NCBI GenBank assembly: GCA_019247605.1
Contig: JAFBAS010000109.1
Span: 1-49,963 of the forward strand
From: Hyphomicrobiales bacterium
GTDB taxonomy: Bacteria; Pseudomonadota; Alphaproteobacteria; Rhizobiales; Beijerinckiaceae
DNA: 49,963 nucleotides
Direction: 5' to 3'
Shown: positions 16,832 to 24,494 of the stretch, piece by piece
How the letters are laid out: each line of letters starts with the position of its first letter
Position numbering within the stretch: position 1 is the first letter of the stretch
Notes under the pieces: model-generated
What the model was told of the DNA's origin: nothing
Database searches by the model: none
What the model saw: only the letters and a program-made list of their open reading frames with translations
Program-made: the position numbers and the translations under genes

Positions 16832-17040
16832 CCGCACAATGACGCCGCTTCCTCCGGCCGGAAAGCGAAATTTCGAAAATTGCCACGGGTTTGAGCTTGT
16901 GCGCTGCAACAGCGCATGTGCCGCGCGCGCTGCCTCATTAGCCTTAGACCTGCCAGCTCATCAGAGGGGTTGGCGAAAAGCGGCCCTCTGCTGGCCATGC
17001 TTTCATTCGGCCCCAACCTTGGAGATCTATGCTGACCCAC

Positions 17041-17079
17041 CCGATTTGTTGCGCTGCCGCAACTGGCCCGAAAAATCGG
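17041..17079. promoter_or_regulatory. Nested inverted repeat upstream of ldtP
   Basis: Outer arms CCGATTT (17041-17047) and AAATCGG (17073-17079) enclose a perfect inner hairpin GTTGCG-ctgc-CGCAAC (17048-17063) plus 9 unpaired bases. It ends 190 bp before the ldtP start. It may be an operator for a dimeric regulator or, in a long 5' leader, an RNA element. Confidence 0.4.
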
Positions 17080-17269
17080 CCAAACGCGCTTGCGTTCGCG
17101 CGATTGTGATCGTTTGTCCCCCGGGGGCCGGCGATGATCGGGACATAGATCGGTCCCAATTGATCAGCATCTGTACACCATCTTGGGCCCATGGTGGGGC
17201 CTTGTCAGAAAGATCGAATCGAGTGCGTGCCGGCAGAGCTGTCGGCTTTAGAAGGAAGCGAGCGGTAGC

Positions 17270-18508
17270 ATGCGACTGACGGGAAATTGTGCCCTTGCGG
17301 GGGTGGTGGTCGGGCTTATCTCGGGATTTCCTGCGGTTGCGGCCCAGGTCGATCCTGGCGGGCAAGCCGAGTGGCGTCAGAGCTACGAGGAAGCCACCAA
17401 CCTCGCGGTTCCGCGTTCGATGGTCCCCATGCTCTCTTCCGAGTCGGCCGCCGCGACCGAAGCCGCCATTGCGCGATATCGCGAGATCGCCGCGCATGGG
17501 GGGTGGGGCACCTTGCCGACGAATCTGCATCTCAAGCTTGGGGCGCGCGGCAAGGGGGTCTTGGCATTGCGTCAACGGCTCCTCGCCAGCGGCGATCTCG
17601 ACCAGACGGATAGCGGGGCCGACACTTATGACAGTTTCGTCGAGGCGGGGGTGCGCCGCTTTCAGACGCGCCATGGCCTGGGCGTCACCGGCAATGTGGG
17701 CGAGCAGACGATCGCGGCAATGAATGTGCCGGTCGAGACGCGCATCCAGCAGCTCGAGGTCAATCTCGTGCGGTTGCGCAGTTTCTCGGGCTTCCTCGGC
17801 CAGCGCTACGTGGTCACCAATATTCCGGCGGCCCAGGTCGAGACGGTCGAGAACGGTGAGGTGATGACGCGCCACGCAGCCGGCGTCGGCAAGATCGACC
17901 GCCAATCCCCGATCATGACGACCAAGGCCATCGACATCAATTTCAATCCGTTCTGGACGGTGCCGGTGTCGATCATCAAGAAGGATCTGATCCCGCGCAT
18001 GCGCAAGGACATGAATTATCTGAGCGAGGAAAAGATTCGCATTTACAATGGCCAGGGCCAAGAAGTTCAGGCCACGCAAGTCAACTGGAATTCGGAGGAG
18101 GCGACGCATTTCACCTTCCGGCAAGATCCCGGCGCGGACGTGAACTCACTCGGCACTGTGCGCATCAACATCAACAACCCGTACGGCGTTTACATGCATG
18201 ACACCCCCGAAAAGGGCATTTTCGGGGATGACTATCGCTTCGTTTCGTCGGGATGCGTTCGCGTGCAGAATGTGCGCGACTACATCACGTGGCTCTTGAA
18301 AGACACGCCCGGCTGGACGCGCGACAAGATCGACGAGGCGATTGCGTCGGGTCAGCGCACCGACGTGAAGCTTGCCCAGCCCGTGCCCGTCTATTGGGTG
18401 TATCTGACTGCTTGGGCGACGCCCGACGGCATCGTGAACTTCCGCGATGACATCTATCAGAAGGATGGAATCGCCGGCGTGCCGATCGCGACCGCCGACA
18501 CGGAATAG
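17270..18508 (+). CDS. ldtP: L,D-transpeptidase LdtP
   Basis: A 412-residue exported enzyme that makes or remodels 3-3 peptide crosslinks or anchors in peptidoglycan. Residues 1-25 are a signal peptide (cleavage AVAA-Q), 88-150 a peptidoglycan-binding domain (GARGKGVLALRQRL ... VEAGVRRFQTRHGL), and 180-340 the YkuD catalytic domain. The active site is complete: His310 in YMHDTP and Cys329 in SSGCVRVQ. The order and length match the LdtP of 'Candidatus Liberibacter', whose gene is controlled by LdtR; an LdtR homologue lies 2.2 kb upstream on the same strand. The Shine-Dalgarno is AAGGAA with a long 12-base spacing. The dyad-rich gap before it is probably regulatory. Confidence 0.9.
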   Translation: MRLTGNCALAGVVVGLISGFPAVAAQVDPGGQAEWRQSYEEATNLAVPRSMVPMLSSESAAATEAAIARYREIAAHGGWGTLPTNLHLKLGARGKGVLALRQRLLASGDLDQTDSGADTYDSFVEAGVRRFQTRHGLGVTGNVGEQTIAAMNVPVETRIQQLEVNLVRLRSFSGFLGQRYVVTNIPAAQVETVENGEVMTRHAAGVGKIDRQSPIMTTKAIDINFNPFWTVPVSIIKKDLIPRMRKDMNYLSEEKIRIYNGQGQEVQATQVNWNSEEATHFTFRQDPGADVNSLGTVRININNPYGVYMHDTPEKGIFGDDYRFVSSGCVRVQNVRDYITWLLKDTPGWTRDKIDEAIASGQRTDVKLAQPVPVYWVYLTAWATPDGIVNFRDDIYQKDGIAGVPIATADTE

Positions 18509-18546
18509 GGCTCAAGTTGCCGCGAGGCGAGCCCGAGGCCATTTTT
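18508..18546 (+). terminator. Possible terminator after ldtP
   Basis: GGGCTC (18508-18513, overlapping the last stop base) pairs with GAGCCC (18529-18534); a run of five T lies at 18542-18546. The seven-base gap before the T run makes it imperfect. A second dyad GGCCA/TGGCC overlaps the T run. Confidence 0.35.
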
Positions 18547-18606
18547 CGAAATTGGCCCCTTGCCCCGCGCGTCGTCCCCGAACGCCTCGTTGAAGTGTGA
18601 ATTCGG

Positions 18607-19185
18607 GTGACTCCCATTTTCTCCCGCGCGGTCATCGCGCTATGGAGCACGTGGGGGATTTATTGGCTCATCGCGGCGCGCAATGTGAAGCCCAGCTTGC
18701 GTCGCGTGTCGGTTTTGAAAAGGGTCCTGCACAGCGGGCCGCTTCTGCTTTGCGGGGCGTTGTTTTTCTCGCACAAAGCAACGCCGCCGTTTCTCAATGA
18801 GCGTTTTTTGCCGCAAAGCCCCTCGACAGAGGCGCTCGGTACATTCCTGCTTGCCATGGGCATGGCTTTCGCTTTCTGGGCGAGGCTTCATCTCGGGCGC
18901 AATTGGAGCAGCGTTGTCGAGTTGAAGAGCGATCACGCGCTCATTCGCACCGGACCTTACCGCCTCGTTCGCCACCCGATCTATTCGGGCCTCCTGCTCG
19001 GCCTCTTCGGCACGTCTATCGCGATCGGCGAGTGGCGCGGCCTTTTGGGTGCTGCACTGGCTTTCCTGGCCATTTGTCTTCGCATCCGGGGCGAAGACGC
19101 TTTGATGGCAGAGGCTTTTGACAAGACCTATGAAGTCTACCGTCGAGACACCCCGGCGCTCGTGCCGTATCTCTTCTGGGAGTAG
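18607..19185 (+). CDS. Isoprenylcysteine carboxyl methyltransferase-like membrane protein
   Basis: A 192-residue membrane protein with about four to five helices and the ICMT/PEMT-like signature GPYRLVRHPIYSGLLLGLFG near residues 117-136, followed by RGEDALMAEAFDKTYEVYRRDTPALVP. This pattern marks the SAM-binding part of isoprenylcysteine or phospholipid N-methyltransferases; in bacteria most homologues have no proven substrate. The frame opens at a GTG (18607) with only a weak ribosome site, so the start is uncertain. It lies between ldtP and tpiA on the same strand. Confidence 0.8.
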   Translation: MTPIFSRAVIALWSTWGIYWLIAARNVKPSLRRVSVLKRVLHSGPLLLCGALFFSHKATPPFLNERFLPQSPSTEALGTFLLAMGMAFAFWARLHLGRNWSSVVELKSDHALIRTGPYRLVRHPIYSGLLLGLFGTSIAIGEWRGLLGAALAFLAICLRIRGEDALMAEAFDKTYEVYRRDTPALVPYLFWE

Positions 19186-19289
19186 GCGGAGCTGGTCCCC
19201 TGCCCATTGACATCGTCCGGCCGCGCGCGTTGCGTCAAGGGGTCAACTCCTTCTCCGTTTGTTAAAGCATCATCGACTTGGAGCCTCAG

Positions 19290-20060
19290 ATGCCAGCAAA
19301 GTCGCGCTCTTTGATCGTCGGCAACTGGAAGATGAACGGCCTGCGCCACTCGCTCACCGAGATTGCGCATGTCGCGCGCGGCTACGATGCCAAGCTTCGC
19401 CATTCTTGCGATCTCATCATTTGCCCGCCAGCGACCCTCGTCTGCCTTGCCGCGCAACAGGCGCTTGGTTCGCGCATCGGGATCGGCGCCCAGGACTGCC
19501 ATATGGAGGCGAATGGCGCGTTCACCGGAGAGATTTCCGCCGAGATGCTCGCAGATTGCGGCGCCACCACCGTCATCGTCGGCCATTCCGAACGCCGCAG
19601 CTATTTCGCCGAGACCGATGGGGACGTGAAATCGAAGGCCCTCGCGGCGTTGCGCGCAGGCCTCATGCCGATCATCTGCGTAGGCGAGACGAACTCAGAT
19701 CGCGAAGCGGGGCGCACGCTTGGCGTGATCAAGCGCCAGCTCGTCGGCTCGGTGCCGGGAAGCGCGGATGCCGGGGCGATCGTCGTCGCCTACGAACCGA
19801 TCTGGGCGATCGGAACAGGACTCACGCCGACCCTCGCCGATATTGCCGAGGTGCATCGCTTCATCCACCGCGAGCTCGCCGTGATCTTCGGCACGCATGC
19901 GGCAGGCCACGGGCGCGTGCTTTATGGCGGTTCCGTAAAGCCTTCGAATGCAGAAAGCATCCTTGCGGTCGAGCATGTCGACGGCGCCTTGATCGGCGGC
20001 GCGAGCTTGAAAGCGGAAGATTTTCTTGGCATCGCGCGCGCCGCACCGGCGCGAGTTTGA
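19290..20060 (+). CDS. tpiA: Triosephosphate isomerase
   Basis: A 256-residue glycolytic/gluconeogenic enzyme that interconverts dihydroxyacetone phosphate and glyceraldehyde 3-phosphate. Catalytic residues are all present: Asn12/Lys14 (GNWKMNG), His99 (GHSERR) and Glu169 ([10 protein letters not shown]). The phosphate loops (GGSVKPSN and GALIGGASL) follow. ATG 19290 has GGAG 6 bases upstream; the TTG at 19278 overlaps that Shine-Dalgarno and is rejected. The usual downstream secG of alphaproteobacteria is absent; a short membrane-protein frame follows instead. Confidence 0.97.
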   Translation: MPAKSRSLIVGNWKMNGLRHSLTEIAHVARGYDAKLRHSCDLIICPPATLVCLAAQQALGSRIGIGAQDCHMEANGAFTGEISAEMLADCGATTVIVGHSERRSYFAETDGDVKSKALAALRAGLMPIICVGETNSDREAGRTLGVIKRQLVGSVPGSADAGAIVVAYEPIWAIGTGLTPTLADIAEVHRFIHRELAVIFGTHAAGHGRVLYGGSVKPSNAESILAVEHVDGALIGGASLKAEDFLGIARAAPARV

Positions 20061-20243
20061 CTCCATGCGGGTTTGACCCCTTGGCCGCACTGTGCTCGCA
20101 TGCCCGGGGGAGACTCAAAAGAACGCCTCCGGTGCGAAAGCGCTTACTGCACGGCCCGAAACCTGACTTAATTTTTTCCTTATTTACCAAAAACTTATCG
20201 CAAGGAGCCGACGCGACTTGAGACGTTTGCAAAAGAGCCGCGG

Positions 20244-20423
20244 ATGATTGGTTCGATCCTCGCGATGGTGGGCGTCGTCGCCGCGGGGCTCGCCTTTTCG
20301 GCATGGAGCCTTCGCACCCGCGGACGTCGGCTGCACCATCGGCACCGGTTCGTGACGGAGGTCGAGCCGCCTCCCCTGACGCCCGATCTCGGGGCGGAAG
20401 GCGGAAGCAGAAACGGCGCTTGA
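20244..20423 (+). CDS. Possible 59-aa single-pass membrane protein
   Basis: Reading from ATG 20244 gives MIGSILAMVGVVAAGLAFSA, an N-terminal membrane helix, then an Arg/His-rich stretch (RTRGRRLHHRHRF) and an acidic, proline-containing tail ending at TGA 20421-20423. The sequence is not in a known family that I recognise. Codon third positions are GC-rich as in neighbouring genes. The ribosome site is weak. It is convergent, 3 bp apart, with the next small frame. Confidence 0.45.
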   Translation: MIGSILAMVGVVAAGLAFSAWSLRTRGRRLHHRHRFVTEVEPPPLTPDLGAEGGSRNGA

Positions 20424-20426
20424 CGC

Positions 20427-20684
20427 TTAAGGTCCTTGATCCGCCACCCCGGGCCTTTTCGTTGCGACCCGAAAACTACGACCCAATGCCACTCCCACCG
20501 CAGAAGCGATCAAGAGAAGCCCGAGCGAGGCTCCTCGCCTGCGTTTGCGCAATCGCGGCCGCCTGAGATTCGTGTTCCTCATCTCGTTCGGAAGCGGCCC
20601 ACAGGCCGAGATCCCAAACTCCTTGGCCAGAGCCGCCCTGTCGCGATCGGATGAGGGACGGTTTGGGCGATCTTTCAGCGGCAT
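20427..20684 (-). CDS. Hypothetical 85-aa protein with one membrane helix
   Basis: From ATG 20684 the frame gives a charged N-terminus (MPLKDRPNRPSSDRDRAALA), a basic stretch RRPRLRKRRRG, then a hydrophobic segment ASLGLLLIASAVGVALG and a short tail. An AAGG lies 9 bases upstream. It lies 97 bp downstream of udgX on the same strand and might be the last gene of that operon. No family recognised; a chance frame in GC-rich DNA cannot be excluded. Confidence 0.4.
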   Translation of the reverse strand: MPLKDRPNRPSSDRDRAALAKEFGISACGPLPNEMRNTNLRRPRLRKRRRGASLGLLLIASAVGVALGRSFRVATKRPGVADQGP

Positions 20685-20781
20685 TCGCTTCACCCTTGCA
20701 AGAGTGCCTGGATCGGGTCGACACGTTTCGCAACTTCCTCGACGCTGCCGAGGTTCCGCTCGTGCGCGTGTCGGGCGCGTT

Positions 20782-21513
20782 TCACCTCTTTTGGGCGGAA
20801 GCCACCAGCTTCAGATCATCGACGAACCGTCCATATTCCCGCTCCCGATCCTCTTCCTCGCGAAGGCGCAGGAGATAGGAAGGATGCACGGTTATCAGCA
20901 TTCGCGCACCGTTCGAGCCGAGGGGCATGAGCTCGCCGCGAGAGCGCTCGATCGGCATCGGCCTCCCAGCGAGCGAACGCGCCGCCGTGGCCCCGAGCGC
21001 GACCACAAGGTTGGGCTCGATGAGCTCGAGCTCTCGCGAAATCCACCAGCGGCAAATCTCGATTTCTCTTGTGTCCGGGCGCTTGTGCAAGCGACGCTTG
21101 CCGCGTTGCTCGAACTTGAAATGCTTCACCGCATTGGTGACATAGACATACTTGCGCTCGATTCCCGCCTCGACGAGTGCCCGATCGAAGATCCGCCCTG
21201 CCGGACCCACGAAGGGACGCCCGGCAATGTCCTCCGCGTCTCCAGGTTGCTCCCCGACGAACAGGAGGCTCGCATCCGAAGGACCCTCCCCGAAGACGGT
21301 TTGGGTAGCTCCTTTCCACAGCGGACAAGCACGACAGGCGCGGGCGCTATCGCGGACACCCGAAAGGCTCGTCTTTCCGGCCGCGGACGCCTGCGCGGCA
21401 TCAGCGGGCGCTTGGAAGAGATCCTGCTGGTAAGCCATGGACGGGCGCGGCCTTCGCGAAGCGGACTCGTTGAGGAAAACGAAAGCTGTTCGGCTGAGTT
21501 CCGCGCTTGTCAT
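20782..21513 (-). CDS. udgX: UdgX-type uracil-DNA glycosylase/binding protein
   Basis: A 243-residue iron-sulfur uracil-DNA glycosylase-superfamily protein. The family motif GEQPGD is at 87-92, HPSYLLR at 210-216, and cluster cysteines include Cys60, Cys63 and Cys154. Between them lies HFKFEQRGKRRLH (131-143): the KRRLH is a variant of the KRRIH insert that defines UdgX, in which the motif histidine forms a covalent bond with the abasic sugar after uracil removal. The ATG at 21513 overlaps the treY stop by 4 bp (ATGA), implying translational coupling; an alternative ATG at 21438 (MAYQQDLFQAP) better matches the family N-terminus, so the first 25 residues are doubtful. It is the last clear gene of the trehalose operon. 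Confidence 0.85.
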   Translation of the reverse strand: MTSAELSRTAFVFLNESASRRPRPSMAYQQDLFQAPADAAQASAAGKTSLSGVRDSARACRACPLWKGATQTVFGEGPSDASLLFVGEQPGDAEDIAGRPFVGPAGRIFDRALVEAGIERKYVYVTNAVKHFKFEQRGKRRLHKRPDTREIEICRWWISRELELIEPNLVVALGATAARSLAGRPMPIERSRGELMPLGSNGARMLITVHPSYLLRLREEEDREREYGRFVDDLKLVASAQKR

Positions 21514-24494
21514 CCCCGTCGTGATTTCGACCTCAGCACGGCGGCGGGCAAGGTCGCGAATAGCTCGCCAACCGGATATTCGTCGCCCTCGACACGGAGT
21601 TCTTCGCCGGTGAGGACGTTGCGCCAGCGACCTTCGGGAAGACGCAAGCTCAAATCGGCAAAGATGCGCGAAGAGGGAAGCTCATCGGCGCCGAGGAGCT
21701 CGCCGAGGAGGCGAGACACGATGACGACAAGAGCATCCTTTCCGAGGGAACGCTGGAAAGCGAGCACGTGGCGCTTCCTGCGGCCGGCGGCCTCGATCGG
21801 TCGGTAGTCTCCTTCGGCGTAGAGAGCGGCGGCGCCGGCACGATCGCGCAAAATCGAAGCGAGGACATGCTGCTTGATGCGCCCATCGGCCCAGTTTTCG
21901 AAAAGGCGAGCTGCAGGTTCCCGCCGCTGCAAGGCGCGCTCGCGGGCCTTGTAGTCCACAGGGCGGCGATTGTCGGGATCGACGAGCGAATAATCCCAGA
22001 ATTCCGTGCCCTGGTAGACGTCCGGAACACCAGGAAGCGTGCATTTGAGGACGGTTCGAGAAAGCCCCGTCAACATGCCAAGCGTCGCGATGCGGCGCGC
22101 GAAAGGCGCGAATTCCTGAAGAAACCGCCCGCGAGGCTCCAGCAGCCTCTGCAACAAGCGTGTGGCGGCAGCCTCGTAGGCTTCGTCGGGATTGACCCAA
22201 CTCGACTTGCTCTTCGCCTCGCGCAGCGCTTTGAGAAGATAGGCCTCCATTCGCGAAGCCAAGGAGGCGAGAGCCCGCCCATCCCGTCTTCCGTTCAAGA
22301 GCTCGAGCGGCCAGGCGCCGAGGAGCGATTGCAGGATGAGCATCTGGTCGTTCGCGTCGGGAGCTTCGCTGCCTTCCACGGAAACAAGGTGAGGCGGGGC
22401 AATTTTGCGCCAAAGGCGAAGCGCCTCGGCCCATTCATCCGGAAGCTGGCACAAGGCAGAAATTCTCGCGCGAGCATCCTCGCCGCGCTTCGTGTCATGC
22501 GTGGCGCTCGCGATCATGCTGTACGGCCACTCCCGCGACCGCTTCGCGTTCGCGGCATGAAATTCGGCGGGCTTCACGCCGAATTGGCCCGGATCACCCC
22601 CGACCTCGTTTCGCGAAAGCAGCGGGACGTAACGGTAGAAAAGCGTGTCCTCGAGGCCTTTTGCCATCACGGGTCCGGTGAGCTGCTGAAAGCGCCGGCG
22701 GAAACGGCGCACGAGCTCGACATCGGGTGCGCCGGGACTTTGCGCTTCCCAACGCTCAAGAAGTGCGGAGGCGATGAATTCGTGCACCGAACGGTCGGGC
22801 AAGGCGCTGTGGCGTTGCGCGCTCGCGATCGTGGATTCGATGAGGCTTCGGTCCTCGCGCGAAAGGCTCTCCTCGCCGATGTAGCTGCGGTAAACCGGGA
22901 AGCGAGCGATGATCTCGCGCAAGGCCTCTCTGAGCGCCACGGTCGTGTAGTCGCGGGTTTTGCGATCGGCATCGGCGATGCGCTTGAGATCGGAAACGAG
23001 AACTTCGAGCTCGCTCGCAAAGCCTTGCTCGAGGACATCCGACTTCGCCTGGCGCAAAAGCGAGTAATAGCTGCCGTCAACCCCGGTAAATCGACGGTAG
23101 ATGCCCTCCATAACAGAACCTGCCGCCTTGTCGGTCAGGACGCCGTCGATGAGGTTCAAGACATCATAACCGGTCGTGCCCGCGATGGGCCACGGCTTCA
23201 GGTCTTCGCCCGGTTCCAGGATCTTCTCGACGACGATGAAGAGAGGTCCGGCCGCATCCTGCAACCGGCGCAAATAGCTTTCTGGATCGGCAAGTCCGTC
23301 GACGTGATCGATCCGCAAACCGTCGACAATCCCCTCGCGAATGAGGCCGTGAACGGTCTCGTGTACACGGTCGAAAACTTCGTCCTCCTCCATGCGCAAC
23401 CCGGCGAGATCGTTGATGTCGAAGAAGCGCCGGTAATTGATGTCGCTCGCCGCGACGCGCCAATGGGCGAGCCGATAGGATTGCGCCTCGAGCAGTCGGT
23501 GCAGCGTCCCGAAGCTTTCGGGCACGCCGACCGTGCCGTTGATGAGCGCGACCGCCCGTTCGATCGCCTGCGCGAGAGGCTTCGAGGCCGAAACGGCGCG
23601 AGCAAGTTCCTGTTTCAAGAGTTCGGCATCGGCGGGGAATCCGCTTCGTCGCTCCGCAACGCTCTCTTCCCCCATGAGCCTGAGTTTTTCGCTTATGGCG
23701 AGGATTTCGGGGGGAGGCGCGATCTCTTCCAAGGCGGCAAGGGCCCGGTCGAGAATGATTGGGTAGCTCGGTGGGCAAAGCGGAAAGCGTTGTTCGAAAT
23801 GGCTGACGCTGAAGCTACCTTTATCCGGGTCGTAGAATAGGGCGAGTTCCCCGTTCTCGAGAGCGACGCCGTAGCGATTGCCCAAGAAGGGCACGACGAG
23901 CTTGTGGTTGGCGCCAAGCCTTTCCCAATCGATGTCGAAGGCATTCGCGTGGACCGAAAGCTCGCCCCATTCGAGAACGGATTGCCACCACTGATTTTCG
24001 GCACCGATCCCGACATGGTTCGGCACGATGTCGAGGATGAGTCCGAGCCCGTTTTTTCGCAAGACGTCCGAAAAACGCCGCAACCCTGTTTCGCCGCCGA
24101 GTTCGGGATTGATGATCGCGTGATCGACGACATCATAGCCGTGGAGCGACCCCGGGCGTGCCTTGTGGATCGGAGAGGCATAAACATGACTGATGCCGAG
24201 ATCGGCGAGGTAAGGTACGATCGCCGCGGCATCGTCGAAGGTGAAGTCCTTTTGGAACTGCAGCCGGTAGGTCGCGCGTGGCGGCTTGCCACCAAGGCTT
24301 CGCCCCGCATTCCCGCGAGATGCGGGGTCGCTTTCCGCTTTGTGGTTCTTCAGCGAGGGTGGCGTTGAAGCAAGGGCCGGCGAGACTGACGAAGCGACCC
24401 GCTCGCGTGATTGGCCCTTTCGAGCGTTGCGCTTGCGGCTTGTCTTCGCGGCAGGCCGAGCTCGCTGGCTCCCGGGTGATCTCGGCCGTTTCAT
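21510..24494 (-). CDS. treY: Maltooligosyl trehalose synthase TreY
   Basis: A 994-residue GH13 enzyme that converts the reducing-end alpha-1,4 bond of maltodextrin to the alpha,alpha-1,1 bond of trehalose. The catalytic core begins near residue 74 (ATYRLQFQKDFTFDDAA) and shows LILDIVPNHVGIGAENQWW, the nucleophile region DGLRIDHVDGLADPESYL, FIVVEKILEPGE with the acid/base Glu, and SATHDTKRGEDARARI. The first 73 residues are a basic, low-complexity extension not usual in TreY; translation could start later, but ATG 24494 overlaps the treZ stop by 4 bp. TreX, TreZ and TreY together form the glucan-to-trehalose route. Confidence 0.93.
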   Translation of the reverse strand: MKRPRSPGSQRARPAAKTSRKRNARKGQSRERVASSVSPALASTPPSLKNHKAESDPASRGNAGRSLGGKPPRATYRLQFQKDFTFDDAAAIVPYLADLGISHVYASPIHKARPGSLHGYDVVDHAIINPELGGETGLRRFSDVLRKNGLGLILDIVPNHVGIGAENQWWQSVLEWGELSVHANAFDIDWERLGANHKLVVPFLGNRYGVALENGELALFYDPDKGSFSVSHFEQRFPLCPPSYPIILDRALAALEEIAPPPEILAISEKLRLMGEESVAERRSGFPADAELLKQELARAVSASKPLAQAIERAVALINGTVGVPESFGTLHRLLEAQSYRLAHWRVAASDINYRRFFDINDLAGLRMEEDEVFDRVHETVHGLIREGIVDGLRIDHVDGLADPESYLRRLQDAAGPLFIVVEKILEPGEDLKPWPIAGTTGYDVLNLIDGVLTDKAAGSVMEGIYRRFTGVDGSYYSLLRQAKSDVLEQGFASELEVLVSDLKRIADADRKTRDYTTVALREALREIIARFPVYRSYIGEESLSREDRSLIESTIASAQRHSALPDRSVHEFIASALLERWEAQSPGAPDVELVRRFRRRFQQLTGPVMAKGLEDTLFYRYVPLLSRNEVGGDPGQFGVKPAEFHAANAKRSREWPYSMIASATHDTKRGEDARARISALCQLPDEWAEALRLWRKIAPPHLVSVEGSEAPDANDQMLILQSLLGAWPLELLNGRRDGRALASLASRMEAYLLKALREAKSKSSWVNPDEAYEAAATRLLQRLLEPRGRFLQEFAPFARRIATLGMLTGLSRTVLKCTLPGVPDVYQGTEFWDYSLVDPDNRRPVDYKARERALQRREPAARLFENWADGRIKQHVLASILRDRAGAAALYAEGDYRPIEAAGRRKRHVLAFQRSLGKDALVVIVSRLLGELLGADELPSSRIFADLSLRLPEGRWRNVLTGEELRVEGDEYPVGELFATLPAAVLRSKSRRG

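Larger units (their letters stand above)
16803..17269. other. Gene-free 467-bp gap between divergent lactate permease and ldtP genes
   Basis: It should contain both promoters. No open frame with coding character is seen on either strand. It is rich in dyads: CCAGGG-cgt-CCCTGG (16817-16831), TTTCGAAA (16871-16878), the nested repeat at 17041-17079, CCCCCGGGGG (17118-17127), GGGAC/GTCCC (17140-17157) and CACCAT/ATGGTG (17176-17196). The dense set suggests complex control or a structured leader of ldtP. Confidence 0.5.

Noticed and set aside
21768-23840. 690-aa open frame on the + strand opposite treY
   Set aside because: Shadow frame; treY has complete GH13 motifs on the other strand.
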